A stretch of 64,000 nucleotides of DNA from Megamerina dolium (GCA_963854835.1 OY978525.1:78198628-78262627); one strand, 5' to 3'. Positions 42,435-56,160 are shown, numbered from the stretch's first letter. Numbers and translations are program-made. The notes: generated by a model from the letters alone, not told the origin.

Positions 42435-45400
42435 ACAGACCTCGTGGGCCGTATCTGCCAGAGATGTCTTTAGAAACTTCGTTGAGAAATTTGACATACT
42501 CTCTCGAGATGGCACGTTGAGCACCGATGAAGGTTTTTCCATTATCGGTCATAATTTTATTGGGTAAGCTGGTCCTTGGAACTGTGAGTACTGTTTAACG
42601 ATGGCTCCAGCTTTACCTTGTGTTTTATACCGGAGATGGTAAAATAATTGGGTGGCGTTCGTTGTAGCTTAAGGAAGCATTCACAAGCCTGCCGTTTACT
42701 TCCATAATTCCTGAATTATCGAGAATTGGATTAAGTGTGATTAATGAGCTTTTCTTATTTATTAGCTTCGAATGAGACAACGAAAACCATTCCTTTGGAT
42801 ACATACGCGATTGTGCTAGCATAATAAGTCATGCCTCCAAGTTGCACCACCAATGTTTTTAAGTATTTCTGACGTTCGATTAGCCACATACGTCTTCCAC
42901 GTACAAGGCGATTTAGCTAACCAAGCTAGTACGATTTCGGAATCGGACCAGAGAAAAATACCATAATGCTCGAACCGAATATGGCGAACGAGTTGTGATA
43001 GAAGAACTGCGCCACAAAACTCTAAGCGGGGGAGACTTATTGTTTGCAAAGGCGCAACTTTAGTTTTTGACACTAAGAGATGAGTCGAGACTGAATCGTT
43101 TATTTCCGATTGTATATACAGAGTTGCACAATAAGCTTTCTCGGAAGCATCGCAGAAACCATGCAATTGGATTCTTCGTCGAAGTCCGAAATTTATCCAT
43201 CTGAGAATTTCTATGGGGTCAATATCTTGTAAATCCTCAATAAAGCGATTCCATTTTAAAAGAGATATCGGTTTGACACATTCATCCCAATCCGTGCCTT
43301 CCAACCAGAGTTCCTGAAGGAACATCTTGACTTGAATCATAATTGGGGAAAGCCATCCTGCAGGATCAAAAAGTTTTGTGACAGAAGATAGAATCTGTCG
43401 TTTGGTTTCCGACATAGGGGTCGTAATCGGAGATACCACATAAGAGAATGTATCCGATAATGCATTCCAACGAATACCGAGAGTTTTGGTTTGAATTGTG
43501 TCATAAAATCTTAGAAAATCGGAATCTACCTTAGGGATACTTTCTAAGATTTGTGGATGATTAGCAGTAATTTTATTTTAGCGGAAATCCTGCTGAATTG
43601 AAAGCCTGTATCAATTGGGAGAATGCTTCAATTGAGGAAGTTATGTCATGACTTCCAGCGAGAATATCATCGACATAAGTATGCTTTAATAGAATTTGTT
43701 CCGCGAGAGGAAACTTTTCCTTTGTATCATTTGCCAATTGAACGAGAGTTCTTATGGCTAGATATGGAGCACAGTTAACTTCAAAAGTTACTGTTTTAAG
43801 TTTGTTATCCTGAATGGATGCATCAGGACTTTTACGAACTAGAATTCGTTGAAAATTTTGATCATTTTCATGGACAAGGATTTGCCTATACATCTTCTGT
43901 ATATCTCCATTAAAAACTTACTTGTATAATCGCCATTGGAGAATGAGAATCATAATATTAGACTGGAGTGTTGGGCCGGTGTGGACAACATCATTTAGAG
44001 AATTTCCAGAGCTAGAATGCGTTAAACACGACTCGAAGTGGGGTCTACCCGACTTTTTCGGGTCGAATTACTGCATGATGAGGTAAATAATAAGAGAAAT
44101 ATTTGCCATCTGATATTATCTCACGAGAGGTTGTTAGTACCATATGATTTAATGTTCGATATTCTTCGAGAACATCATCATAAACGAGCTTGAGATCCGG
44201 TATCCTTTAAAAATTCCGTTCCATGCTTAAAAACTGTTTCAGAGCAGCAGTACGAGAGTGTCTGAGTGCCAAATGTTGAGGGAAGTTTTGCTTAAAGGGA
44301 AGTTTCACAACGTATCGCCCATCTGATCTGCGCGTTGTAGTAGCGCGGTAAAAATCATCACAGAACCCGTCTTCAGCAGAGGTTGGTGGACTTCCGCGAA
44401 TTTCTTCCTGTTCCCAAAATATTTTCAGTTGAGTACTGAGAGTTTGGTTGGATATTTCTTTAACTTGGGTCGAGAACGATGACACCTTTTGTGGTAGAGG
44501 TCCACTAATAATCCAGCCAAATATAGTATTTTGGGCCATGAGACTGCCACAGAGGTTGTGGCGAATGCCTTCGAGAAAAACTTGAGGAATCAAGTCGCTA
44601 CCAATAACTAGATCTATTTGCGCTGACACCATGTAGTTTGGATCAGCTAGATCTAGAATAGCAAGCTCGGTCAAGTTTGGATTCTTTACAATGAATGTGG
44701 GCAAGAACTTCGTGAGTTGATTGAGCACTATAGCCTGGACTTTAATTCTTTTGTTAGCCTTTGGAGCAATTAACGTGAAGAAACAAATTTGATTGGCATT
44801 TTGTACAACTTTTCCACCCATGCCAGAGATTTCGAATTGTGAGAATTCGGATGGAAGACGAAGGCGCTTTTGAACCTTTGAGGAGATGAACGTTCTTTGT
44901 GAGCCTTGATCGATTAAAAAAAAGTAAATAAATATGTGGCACTTAAAGCCCCAAAGGGCTCATTGGCCGAGCTTCTCTTCCATTACTGTTGTGCGTCTTA
45001 AATTTTGGACAATATTAGACATCACTTTTTCTGAGCTTTGTCACAGAGTTCTTTAAGAAACTTTTTCATGGCAAGTTGTTACTGTCGGAAGAATTGCCAA
45101 TTGCTTGCCGACAGGTGGGTACCGTTCGAAAGAAAAATCTTATCGATATTAAATTTGTTATGCATCAGCCGGGAATTGAACCACGACCTACAGATCAGAA
45201 GGCGAACACACTGAGCTACGGCACCCACATTATCGATTAGCGCTCTTAATTTTAAGAGTTCACCCAAGTGCTCTGTGGCAACAATTGCAGTGGGAAGCAG
45301 TGCTTTTCCTCCATTGTTGAAATACAATGCCTGCACTTGAGTGGAACCCGTTTTTGCTGAGGAGAAGGGTTGTTCTTCACAGAATGAAGGAGCTCTCGAG

Positions 45401-45600
45401 AGTTGAGAGTTTTGGAAAATTGTTTGCTGAGCAGGTGTAGCAGTGGAGAGTTGTGCTACGATTGTGTGAGGTCGGTTATTTTGAGAATTTTGGGGTCTTG
45501 TACTTGTCAAATGCAGCATAGAGTGATGCCTTGCTGAATTTTTGAACTCTTCCGTCAAGTCACTGTCTTCAAAGACGAAGATGAGCTCGTAAGCTTTCAG
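42435..45600 (-). pseudogene. BEL/Pao retrotransposon remnant
   Basis: Read on the minus strand. Gag end with a last knuckle (HHSMLHLTST, 45540), then an aspartic protease (ELLKLRALID, split by a SINE, then QGSQRTFIS, FEISGMGGKV, LVIGSDLIPQV), then RT (YVDDILAGSHD, 43690), RNase H (LHGFCDASEKAYCATLYIQS, LWSDSEIVLAWLAKSP, 43150-42930), and pieces of the integrase (ILDNSGIMEVNGRL, then DNGKTFIGA near 42550). Most of the integrase core is deleted. Several frameshifts; inactive. The N-terminal gag part is absent. Confidence 0.85.
44917..45231 (-). mobile_element. tRNA-derived SINE, copy 3, in the BEL protease
   Basis: Minus orientation. The head GTGCCGTAGCTCAGTGTG and the B-box region GTGGTTCAATTCCCGGC are both recognisable, and the tail is AT-rich. 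It is bounded by an 8-bp ATCGATTA duplication (44909-44916 and 45232-45239). The insertion splits the protease active-site segment RALID|QGSQ of the host BEL element. Confidence 0.9.
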
Positions 45601-45870
45601 GATCTTGTGACCGTTAACATAGATTCAGTATGTTCATCAACGGGAGTTGATCTGAATTTTGTGCAGAAATGCATAAAATTATCGATCACGAAAATATATT
45701 TTGACATGCATGGGTTAATTGCCGGTTTCTTGCGTTTGGATGTTTCTTTTGAGTGTGTACGAGTAGGAGCTACCTCAATCGACTCAATAGCTTCAAAAGG
45801 CTTTTCTGAAGTCTTATCAGATTACATGTTTAACAAATCTGATTTAAATAGAGTTAATACGCTTTATTGA
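45541..45870 (+). CDS. unidentified open frame
   Basis: An open plus-strand frame of about 110 codons (45541-45870, entering from upstream, ending TGA), including VFKDEDELVSFQDLVTVNID and RLDVSFECVRVGATSID. It has no ATG near its start and no family that I recognise. The first 60 bases overlap the end of the BEL remnant on the other strand. It could be a host exon or a transposon piece. Confidence 0.15.
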   Translation, partial: FELFRQVTVFKDEDELVSFQDLVTVNIDSVCSSTGVDLNFVQKCIKLSITKIYFDMHGLIAGFLRLDVSFECVRVGATSIDSIASKGFSEVLSDYMFNKSDLNRVNTLY

Positions 45871-46270
45871 GAGTCTGTAAAATGCTTTGATAGGAAAAGG
45901 TGCTTCCTAAGGATTATAATAATAGTATTTCAGTATACAATAATGTATAATATGAATATTTATTTGTTAGAGAAATTCTAAATAATTTAGATATTTTCCA
46001 CTAAAACTCTTTATTGATAATTAATTAATTAATTAATTAATTAATTTGCACTGAAAAAAAAAATATTTTTCTCGATAATAGTTATATGGTACTTATTACT
46101 GCGATTGGCCCACTGTGTCAATGCAATAAAAGAATACAAGAAATATACCAATAACAATACGCATGCTCAATATCACATGTATATAAGTATGAATGCGGTT
46201 CAAAAGACACCCATATGTAAGAGATTATTATATGTTCAAATATTTATGTACAGAAATGAATCGGTAATAA
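45871..46270. other. unassigned AT-rich sequence
   Basis: Includes a TTAA tandem run at about 46018-46044. No gene seen. Confidence 0.4.
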
Positions 46271-46276
46271 CACAAA

Positions 46277-46500
<224 letters not shown>

Positions 46501-46577
46501 AGATTATATATACAAGTATGTTCAAATATTTATGCACAGAAATGTATCAGTAATAAAATATATTATTTCGTATGTAT

Positions 46578-47014
46578 TGTAACGAGTATCGATAGTTGAT
46601 TACTCATCACTATTGTGACTGACTCTATTGGCAGCATCGAAACGAATGTCAACAAAAAGAAATAAGCGATAACCAGAACAAGCCAACGAGAAAGGAAGAG
46701 AAGAATCTCGATAAAGGAAGATTCTGGGGTGTTGCCAACAGAGTATAAATAGAGCCAGTGTTGAGGAGGAAAATCAATCGAATTCCGAACGTGTCTGCGA
46801 AAACATTGATACAGAGGCAAAAGTTGCTAGTACATTAAAGTGTTATTGTAAATAGTTGATTATAAACAGAGTTGATTGTAAATAGAGTTTATTAAATAAA
46901 TTGTTGCTGTATATAGTTGTATAAAATAAGTGTTGCAGTTATCATTAACAGAATCCAGTGATCGAACAAGGTAATTCAAATAGAATTAAACGTTCACAGA
47001 ATAAAAACGTAACA
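46578..47014 (+). repeat. 5' LTR
   Basis: TGTAACGAG...CGTAACA, 437 bp. Contains TATCGATAG at its start and a TATA box, GTATAAATAG, near 46742. Confidence 0.95.
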
Positions 47015-47016
47015 AT

Positions 47017-47036
47017 TGGTATCAGAAGTGGGATTC
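47017..47036 (+). promoter_or_regulatory. primer-binding site, tRNA-Leu type
   Basis: TGGTATCAGAAGTGGGATTC starts two bases after the LTR. It complements the 3' end of a leucine tRNA as I remember it, a primer used by mdg3/micropia-type elements. Confidence 0.75.
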
Positions 47037-47043
47037 TGTAAAG

Positions 47044-48261
47044 ATGGTGAAAATTGACCAACTAAAAGTGGACCAGCTTAAAAAGCTGTTGGTAGAGATG
47101 AATCTATCGTCATCAGATGCAAAGGCGGAACTGCTGGTGAGGCTGAGGCAAGCTATGGAGGCTAAGGGAATTAATGTAGAAGAACATGAGTTCTTCGAGG
47201 AAGCAGTTGTGCACGCTGAGGAAGAGAGCAAAATAGATTCGAGTGGTCAACTTATGGATTTCATGAAAACCATGATGCAACAGTTACAAGAAAGTTCGTC
47301 TCGACAAGAGGGTGTTATTAGTGAATTACGTTCGGAAATTCAAGGAAATGCGTCTCGCATTGACTCCAAGCTTCAAGAACATTCGGCTGAATTGCGTATG
47401 GAAATTCAAGAAGGTTCGTCTCGCCAAGAAAACTTCATTGGAGAATTCCAGAAGACAATTAACTACAAACTACAAGAAATTTCTGGGGCTATTAATGAGA
47501 AAGTTGCAGAACTAAAAGAACATGTAGATGAAATTTCCGGAGCCATTAATGAAAAAGTTACAGATCTGAAGGAACATGTAGATGATTTGGAAGATAAGTT
47601 CGAGAAATTACAACACGATCTCAACCAACTAAAAATAAATGGGCCAGCCACATCAGTGATTAGAGATTCAAGTACAATCAAACTAAAGCCACCAACATTT
47701 GACGGAAGCACGCCATTCAATATCTTCAAGCTTCAATTCGAGACAACCGCTTCGAAGAATCAATGGGATGATAGCGACAAGACTGCTGCTTTAATAGTCG
47801 CATTAAAAGGTAATGCTTCCGAGGTGTTACAGATGATTCCAGAGAAAGATCGTGGTAGCTATCAGTCACTGATGGACACACTCCAGCGAAAATATGGAAA
47901 TGAATACAAGAGTCAATTACATCGAGTGGAATTGAGATCGCGAGTGCAACGAAGTAATGAGAGTCTGCAGGAATTCGCTTCCGATATTGAGCGCTTATGT
48001 CATCTAGCGTTCTCCGGTAATTCGGAAGAGTTCGTCGAAAAAATCAAAATAGAGGCATTCATAGATGGCATACGTGATGGAGAGACAGAGCGTGCCCTAG
48101 TCATGTCACCCAGGAATACTTATGCCGAAACAGTCAGTAGTGCATTGACGTTTGAAGCCGCCAGTTTGATGTGTCGACCAATGCCACGGGTACGCCAACT
48201 AGAAACAGAAACAGCAGATCTGGTTGAAGCAGTGTGTCAGGCAGTTAAGTCAGTAGTTTAA
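47044..48261 (+). CDS. Gag protein of the gypsy-type element, 405 aa
   Basis: The ATG follows the primer site by 7 bases. An N-terminal SAP-like motif (VDQLKKLLVEMNLSSSDAKA, about residues 9-28) is followed by an acidic stretch and a long coiled-coil region containing a repeated unit (EISGAINEKVAELKEHVD / EISGAINEKVTDLKEHVD, about 143-178). The capsid-like domain follows (PPTFDGSTPFNIFKLQFE, then RGSYQSLMDTLQRKYG, LRSRVQRSNESLQEFASDIE, to about 380). The ORF stops just before the zinc knuckles, which lie in another frame from 48263. Either a frameshift has cut the knuckles off Gag or they are reached by recoding. Confidence 0.88.
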   Translation: MVKIDQLKVDQLKKLLVEMNLSSSDAKAELLVRLRQAMEAKGINVEEHEFFEEAVVHAEEESKIDSSGQLMDFMKTMMQQLQESSSRQEGVISELRSEIQGNASRIDSKLQEHSAELRMEIQEGSSRQENFIGEFQKTINYKLQEISGAINEKVAELKEHVDEISGAINEKVTDLKEHVDDLEDKFEKLQHDLNQLKINGPATSVIRDSSTIKLKPPTFDGSTPFNIFKLQFETTASKNQWDDSDKTAALIVALKGNASEVLQMIPEKDRGSYQSLMDTLQRKYGNEYKSQLHRVELRSRVQRSNESLQEFASDIERLCHLAFSGNSEEFVEKIKIEAFIDGIRDGETERALVMSPRNTYAETVSSALTFEAASLMCRPMPRVRQLETETADLVEAVCQAVKSVV

Positions 48262-49915
48262 TGGTAAGTGCTTCATTTGCGACAAACGAGGGCATATAGC
48301 TCGTGATTGCAATCAATCGAGTATGAAGCCTAAACAAAGAACAAGGAATCAACACAAAAATAAATTTGCCGGTAAGTGCTTCATATGCGATCAAAGAGGA
48401 CACATGGCGCGTAATTGTCGTCTACGACGCAAGCAACAAAGATCGAATTCACCAGGACAACGAAAGGAAGATCGTGATGTCATTCATCGTGGTAAAGCTG
48501 ATACTCCATATCATCGTATTTGCACCGTAGATAGCAAACATTGTTCTCGGGTAGGAAGCCAGAATCACATTGTTAACCTACGTCTTACCAATGTATTGTC
48601 GGAAGAGTCATGGACCACCGAACGAGTTCAAGAAGATCAACGGAACGACCCAGATCTCTCAAAGATCATGAAATACAAGGAGCAGGGCATACGTCCAGGT
48701 TGGCAAGAAATGGCTAATGAGAGTCCAGTAGCAAAGGCATACTGGGCGCAGTGGCAAAGCCTGCACTTACGAGACGGATGTTTATTCCGAACATGGGAAA
48801 GTGAAGATGGAAAAATCACTAATGATCTTCTAGTGGTACCCAAGGCAAGAATAAATGAAGTGATAGCTGAGTATCACAATGCCTCCAGTGGAGGGCATTT
48901 GGGAATCACCAAAACCGTCGAGAAAATAAAGAAACGATTTTATTGGGTTGGATGTCATGACCATGTCGCTGATTGGATTCGGAAGTGTAAGCAATGTGCA
49001 ATGGCCAAAGGTCCCACTAAGAAAAGTCGAGGTAAGATGCACCAATACACCGTGGGTGCTCCATTTGAGCGAATTGCTATGGACATAGCTGGGCCATTTC
49101 CAATAAGCAACGCAGGAAACAAGTATGTTCTGGTGGTTATAGATTACTTCAGTAAATGGCCTGAAGTATACCCCATTCCAAATCAGGAAGCTAGTACAGT
49201 TGCGGATGTATTCGTCAACCAATGGGTTACTCGTTTTGGTGTACCGATGGAGTTACACTCAGACCAAGGTCGAAATTTCGAATCAGTTGTATTCCAAGAG
49301 ATATGCCGTATGCTGGGTATATACAAAACTCGTACAACACCTTTGCATCCACAATCTGATGGCATGGTAGAACGATTTAACCGTACCTTGGAGGAATATT
49401 TGAGAAAAGTCGTAGATAAATACCAAAGAGACTGGGATGTACATATACCAATGTTCCTCATGGCATATCGATGCGCACAACATGATACGACGGCTACTAC
49501 ACCGGCAATGGCAATTTTTGGAAACGAGTTAAGACTGCCAGCTGATTTAAAATTTGGAGTCGTAACACCAACGAGATCAACCGAAGGTAATTATACTAGC
49601 GAAAAGCGGGAACAGTTGGATGAAGTACATCGGTTCATCAGAGAGCGGTCGCAGATAATAAGCGATAAGATGAAGGCCAGGTATGACTTGAAAGCAAATT
49701 CAAAAGGGTTCTATGAAGGAGAGCTTGTAATGCTTCATAATCCACAACGAAAGAAAGGCCTGTCTCCTAAACTACAGACTCATTGGGAAGGACCATATGA
49801 GATTATAGCAAAGATAAATGACGTAGTGTATCGCATTCAACGTGCCTGGAATAAAAGAGCAAAGTTTAAAGTAGTGCACTTGGAGCGACTTGCGCCATAT
49901 CGAGGGGAAGTATAA
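48257..49915 (+). CDS. zinc knuckles fused to integrase (Gag-IN junction ORF)
   Basis: Open from 48257 to a TAA after 49912. Two CCHC knuckles come first (CFICDKRGHIARDC, CFICDQRGHMARNC). About 80 residues later comes the integrase: the zinc-binding HHCC domain (HLGITKTVEKIKKRFYWVG, CKQCAMAKG), the core with D in IAMDIAGPFP, D in HSDQGRNFES and E in GMVERFNRTLEE, and a C-terminal chromodomain-free barrel (EGELVMLHNPQRKKG, VVHLERLAPYRG). The segment that should hold protease, RT and RNase H is missing, with the deletion junction near 48560-48600. Integrase motifs are complete. First in-frame ATG at 48323. Confidence 0.88.
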   Translation, partial: FNGKCFICDKRGHIARDCNQSSMKPKQRTRNQHKNKFAGKCFICDQRGHMARNCRLRRKQQRSNSPGQRKEDRDVIHRGKADTPYHRICTVDSKHCSRVGSQNHIVNLRLTNVLSEESWTTERVQEDQRNDPDLSKIMKYKEQGIRPGWQEMANESPVAKAYWAQWQSLHLRDGCLFRTWESEDGKITNDLLVVPKARINEVIAEYHNASSGGHLGITKTVEKIKKRFYWVGCHDHVADWIRKCKQCAMAKGPTKKSRGKMHQYTVGAPFERIAMDIAGPFPISNAGNKYVLVVIDYFSKWPEVYPIPNQEASTVADVFVNQWVTRFGVPMELHSDQGRNFESVVFQEICRMLGIYKTRTTPLHPQSDGMVERFNRTLEEYLRKVVDKYQRDWDVHIPMFLMAYRCAQHDTTATTPAMAIFGNELRLPADLKFGVVTPTRSTEGNYTSEKREQLDEVHRFIRERSQIISDKMKARYDLKANSKGFYEGELVMLHNPQRKKGLSPKLQTHWEGPYEIIAKINDVVYRIQRAWNKRAKFKVVHLERLAPYRGEV

Positions 49916-49940
49916 AAACTTGTTCGGGACGAACAAGGTT

Positions 49941-49953
49941 AAGAGGAGGGCAG
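49941..49953 (+). promoter_or_regulatory. polypurine tract
   Basis: AAGAGGAGGGCAG directly precedes the 3' LTR; plus-strand DNA synthesis is primed from such a purine run. Confidence 0.75.
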
Positions 49954-50390
49954 TGTAACGAGTATCGATAGTTGATTACTCATCACTATTGTGACTGACT
50001 CTATTGGCAGCATCGAAACGAATGTCAACAAAAAGAAATAAGCGATAACCAGAACAAGCCAACGAGAAAGGAAGAGAAGAATCTCGATAAAGGAAGATTC
50101 TGGGGTGTTGCCAACAGAGTATAAATAGAGCCAGTGTTGAGGAGGAAAATCAATCGAATTCCGAACGTGTCTGCGAAAACATTGATACAGAGGCAAAAGT
50201 TGCTAGTACATTAAAGTGTTATTGTAAATAGTTGATTATAAACAGAGTTGATTGTAAATAGAGTTTATTAAATAAATTGTTGCTGTATATAGTTGTATAA
50301 AATAAGTGTTGCAGTTATCATTAACAGAATCCAGTGATCGAACAAGGTAATTCAAATAGAATTAAACGTTCACAGAATAAAAACGTAACA
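49954..50390 (+). repeat. 3' LTR
   Basis: 437 bp, no difference from the 5' LTR seen on reading through, followed by the GTAT target duplication. Confidence 0.95.
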
Positions 50391-50599
50391 GTATATTATT
50401 TATTATATTATCGCCAAAAGATTTTCTGTGATTTATATATAAAAAAACGAACCTTCTTTTTTGTAATTGGAAAGAAAATGTTCAACTTACAATTTTTCAC
50501 CTTAATATAGGGGACATATAAGGGTGAGTATTCGCATTTATTTCTTTTAATGTATTGCTTACTGGGTTATTCCAGCCCGGTATTTGTGCTATATACATA

Positions 50600-52321
50600 C
50601 AATATGTCAAGAATGAGTTTACACATTGAAAAAAAATTCAAATTTTCAACTTTCTTAGCCAAAAATATTAACTTTTATTTCCATATACAAATTTTTTTTT
50701 ATTAGTTACAGATATTTACAGTATTTATAAAAGATTCATGAAAAAAAATTGCAAGTTCTACGCAAAAGAAAAGAATAATACAACAAAAATAAATTTTACT
50801 CAGTTTTATAAGTGTCAAGAAACTCTTTTCACAAACGATACAAAGTCTTTTTTTATAATATTTATTGGTTAAAATTTGATCAAGTAAAATATTTAGTATT
50901 TAGTATGGCCACCTTTAGCATCTATCTCGGATTGTAGCCATTTATTCATAAAATAAAGCAACTTTTTTAGGGTATAATTGCTCGGTATATTTTGCCACTC
51001 TTCCAATATATCAGTTTTAAGTGCTGTACGGTTTTTAGGTTGCCTTTTAGCCACTTTTTCCTTTAAGTAGACCCACAGATTTTCAATAGGGTTAAGGTCT
51101 GGACTTTGGGCTGGTGTATCCATAACTTTACCGCAGTTATAAAGAAGCCACAGTCGCACCCTACTCGCCTTATGCTTTGTGTCATTATCTTGATAAAATT
51201 TGAAATGCGGTTTGTCCTATCTGATGAACCCACATTTTTTCGCACTAGTGATTAAATGCCTTCAAAATGCCTAAATAATGTTGTGCGTCCATGGTTGACT
51301 CTATAAAAGCCAATTCTCCAACTCCTCTGCTTGAGATACATCCCCAAATCATAATGAACATTTTTCCAAATTTAACAGTAGGAATTATGTGTCGATTTTC
51401 TAAAGCTGTTAATGCTTTGCGCCACACTCTGGTCGGTCCATCGTTGTAATACATCATTTTTGTTTCGTCACAGAATATTGCGTCGTCCCAATATTCATCA
51501 GATTGAGAAATGAGCCTTGAGGCGAAGGAGAAACGTCTTTCAATATTTTGTGCTGATAGCAGCGGCTTCTTACAAGCAACTCTTGATGAGTATTTGTTTC
51601 TCAGTATCGCCTGTCGTACAGTTTCATAGGAAAGCACTATACCGCACTCTTCCTTGAGTTTCTCCGCAAGCGTTCTGGTCGAAATTTGTCGATTTTTGTG
51701 CAGTTCCCTCATCATTAAGCGCTCTGCACGATCAGTAATTTTAAGCTTAGGGCCACCTCCACACTTTGACTCCAATCTACCCTCATTTTAAGCTCGATTT
51801 TAAACATTATAAATTGTTTTACGTGTTACAGAGAACATTTCTGATAACTCCCACATTTTCTCCCAATTGGAGATTGTAGTATATAAGCTGAACCACTTCA
51901 GCCGATAATCTTTTGCCTGGCATTTTAAAAACACAATATTTAAACAGATGATGTGGACAAAGCAAAAATTAATCACAAACTAACAAACAAAATCATAGGA
52001 ACGGGTCACTGCAACGCGTTTACGCAAATAGATAAATGTAAATGTACCGTTAGTCGTTGAAGTGTTGCATAAAGGAATTAAAAAAATAGTTGTGAAAAGA
52101 GTTTCTTGACACTTGTAAAATTGAGTAAAATTCCTTTTTGTTGTATTTTTCTTTTCTTTTGCGTAGAACATGCAATTTTTTTCATGATTCTTATATAAAT
52201 ACTGTAAATATCTGTAACTAATAAAAAAATGTGTATATGGAAATAAAAGTTAATGTTTTTGGCTAAGAAAGTTGAAAATTTGAATTTTTTTTCAATGTGT
52301 AAACTCATTCTTGACATACTG
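50600..52321 (-). mobile_element. Tc1-like transposon with long inverted repeats
   Basis: Ends CAATATGTCAAGAATGAGTT and CAGTATGTCAAGAATGAGTT, flanked by TA. The inverted similarity extends about 220 bp inward on both sides, with a second TGTCAAGAAACTC motif at about 50815 and 52090, again two binding-site copies per end. It holds one broken transposase gene. Confidence 0.9.
50893..51923 (-). pseudogene. Tc1-like transposase, frameshifted
   Basis: Starts at 51923 with MPGKRLSAEVVQLIYYN; a stop or frameshift follows within the first helix-turn-helix. 51775-51245 is open, with the second HTH (KNRQISTRTLAEKLKEECG) and the first catalytic D in IFCDETKMMYYN. After a frameshift near 51245-51160, the second D (YQDNDTKHKASR) and the E (LNPIENLWVYLK) follow, to the end at 50893. 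About 340 residues without the breaks. More diverged from, and not the same family as, the Tc1 copies at 36430 and 40062. Confidence 0.85.
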
Positions 52322-53706
52322 TATGTATATGTACACCTGGTGATACTGTTAAATTTTTCAATTTTTGTTCACTATGTGCTTCTCATATGATCATATGGTT
52401 ACTGTTATATTGTATATGCTTGAAATTTGGCACTTCGGTAAATTTATTTTTTTGTTTGTTTTATGTATTTTTCAAATAATTTTTAAATAATGTGCTTATT
52501 TTAACTTTTTTTAATATGTTTAATTTATGTTTGCATGAGTAGTGGTGTTTTTATTGTTTTGTGCAGAATTTGAATATTCTTTTATACTAGTGTTGTATTT
52601 GTTTTGTGGTTTTGTCTATTTCATAGACGGTATTTATTTGTCATATAGGTTGTGTTTTGTACCTATGTACTTTTAATTTCTATATAATTTGTTTTTATAT
52701 TGTCTTTCTGTCTCACTGCACAAATTTTCGTAATTGTTTATATAAAACTTCCCATAAACTTTACCTCATTGTTATATTAGAAGGCACTATTTGAATGTCT
52801 GAACCGTATAGACAAATAAAAAAACTTTCCTTTAAATTTAATTCTATTTTTTTTTTTTAATTTTAATTCTTTAATTTCTATTTTAATTACACTTACAACT
52901 TTGCCCGAGCAAAATAGGAAGCGGTGATAAAAATCCAGTGTACTTGAACTTGTACAAAAAAGAACTGTGATTATTATTTATATACAAAAATGCAGGCAGG
53001 TATGGAAAAAAAACTTAACGAAATATAAAATAAAGGGTGTTCAATTTAAATTCACAAATTTTAAAACAATTTTAGAAAAAAGGATAAGTTCATTAAATAA
53101 TTATCCATTTTAACCACACGTATTAAAATCGATTGAAAAGAATAATTAAAAGTTTTATCATTCGAATTGTTTTATTGAAATTTAAAAATATTACACGAAT
53201 TGTTTATTGGTCCTTCGACCCATCGCGAAATAGTGAGCTTTGCGATAGTTGAAATATATAAGAGAATAACATTTATTATAAATTATACGAAATACAAGTT
53301 GAAACACATAAAAATAAAGTTTTAATTAAATTAAATAAAGCGTTTTCACATATATATACATACATTATATATACAATCTGAGAACTATAGAGCTTAATAA
53401 AAGGTGGTTGACCACGTTAGCTATAAACATAAAAGAAAAAAAAAAGAAGAAGAACAAGAGTGCGGAACAAAGTTATACACAAAACAACAATAATACATAG
53501 CAACAGCTGTCGTTTTTTTTTTAATTTCTTCTTACACACTAAAAACTGATTTTAGTAAACCATCAACCACCAATTTTCCCCAAAAATATTTTTCCGGATT
53601 ACTGTAAGTTAAACCATTTAACCATTAATACTTATCTTAAAACACATTGAGAAAGGTTACTTACAGTAAGTAACTAAATTTTATGTATATAATATTATAA
53701 AGTATA
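52322..53706. other. unassigned AT-rich stretch with a BEL-LTR-like segment
   Basis: 52797-52890 repeats about 95 bp of the presumed BEL LTR at 42341-42434 (GTCTGAACCGTATAGACAAA). On the minus strand it starts TGTAATTAAAATAG, so it may be a partial LTR. The rest shows no gene. Confidence 0.4.

Positions 53707-56160
<2,454 letters not shown>

Larger units (their letters stand above)
46578..50390 (+). mobile_element. Ty3/gypsy-type LTR retrotransposon, young, internally deleted
   Basis: Two 437-bp LTRs (46578-47014 and 49954-50390) that I read as identical, flanked by a GTAT duplication (46574-46577 and 50391-50394). Between them lie a primer site, gag, zinc knuckles fused to integrase, and a purine tract. 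At 3.8 kb it is well short of a usual gypsy element because protease, reverse transcriptase and RNase H are absent. It is the source family of the solo LTRs at 2542, 3990 and 18293. Confidence 0.95.

Noticed and set aside
48323..49915. A host integrase-like gene (GIN1 type) of 530 codons
   Set aside because: It lies between LTRs that look identical, with primer site and purine tract, so it is plainly part of the LTR element.
46578..50390. An endogenous retrovirus with env
   Set aside because: No env-like ORF, signal peptide or transmembrane segment lies between integrase and the 3' LTR; the integrase ORF ends about 40 bp before it.
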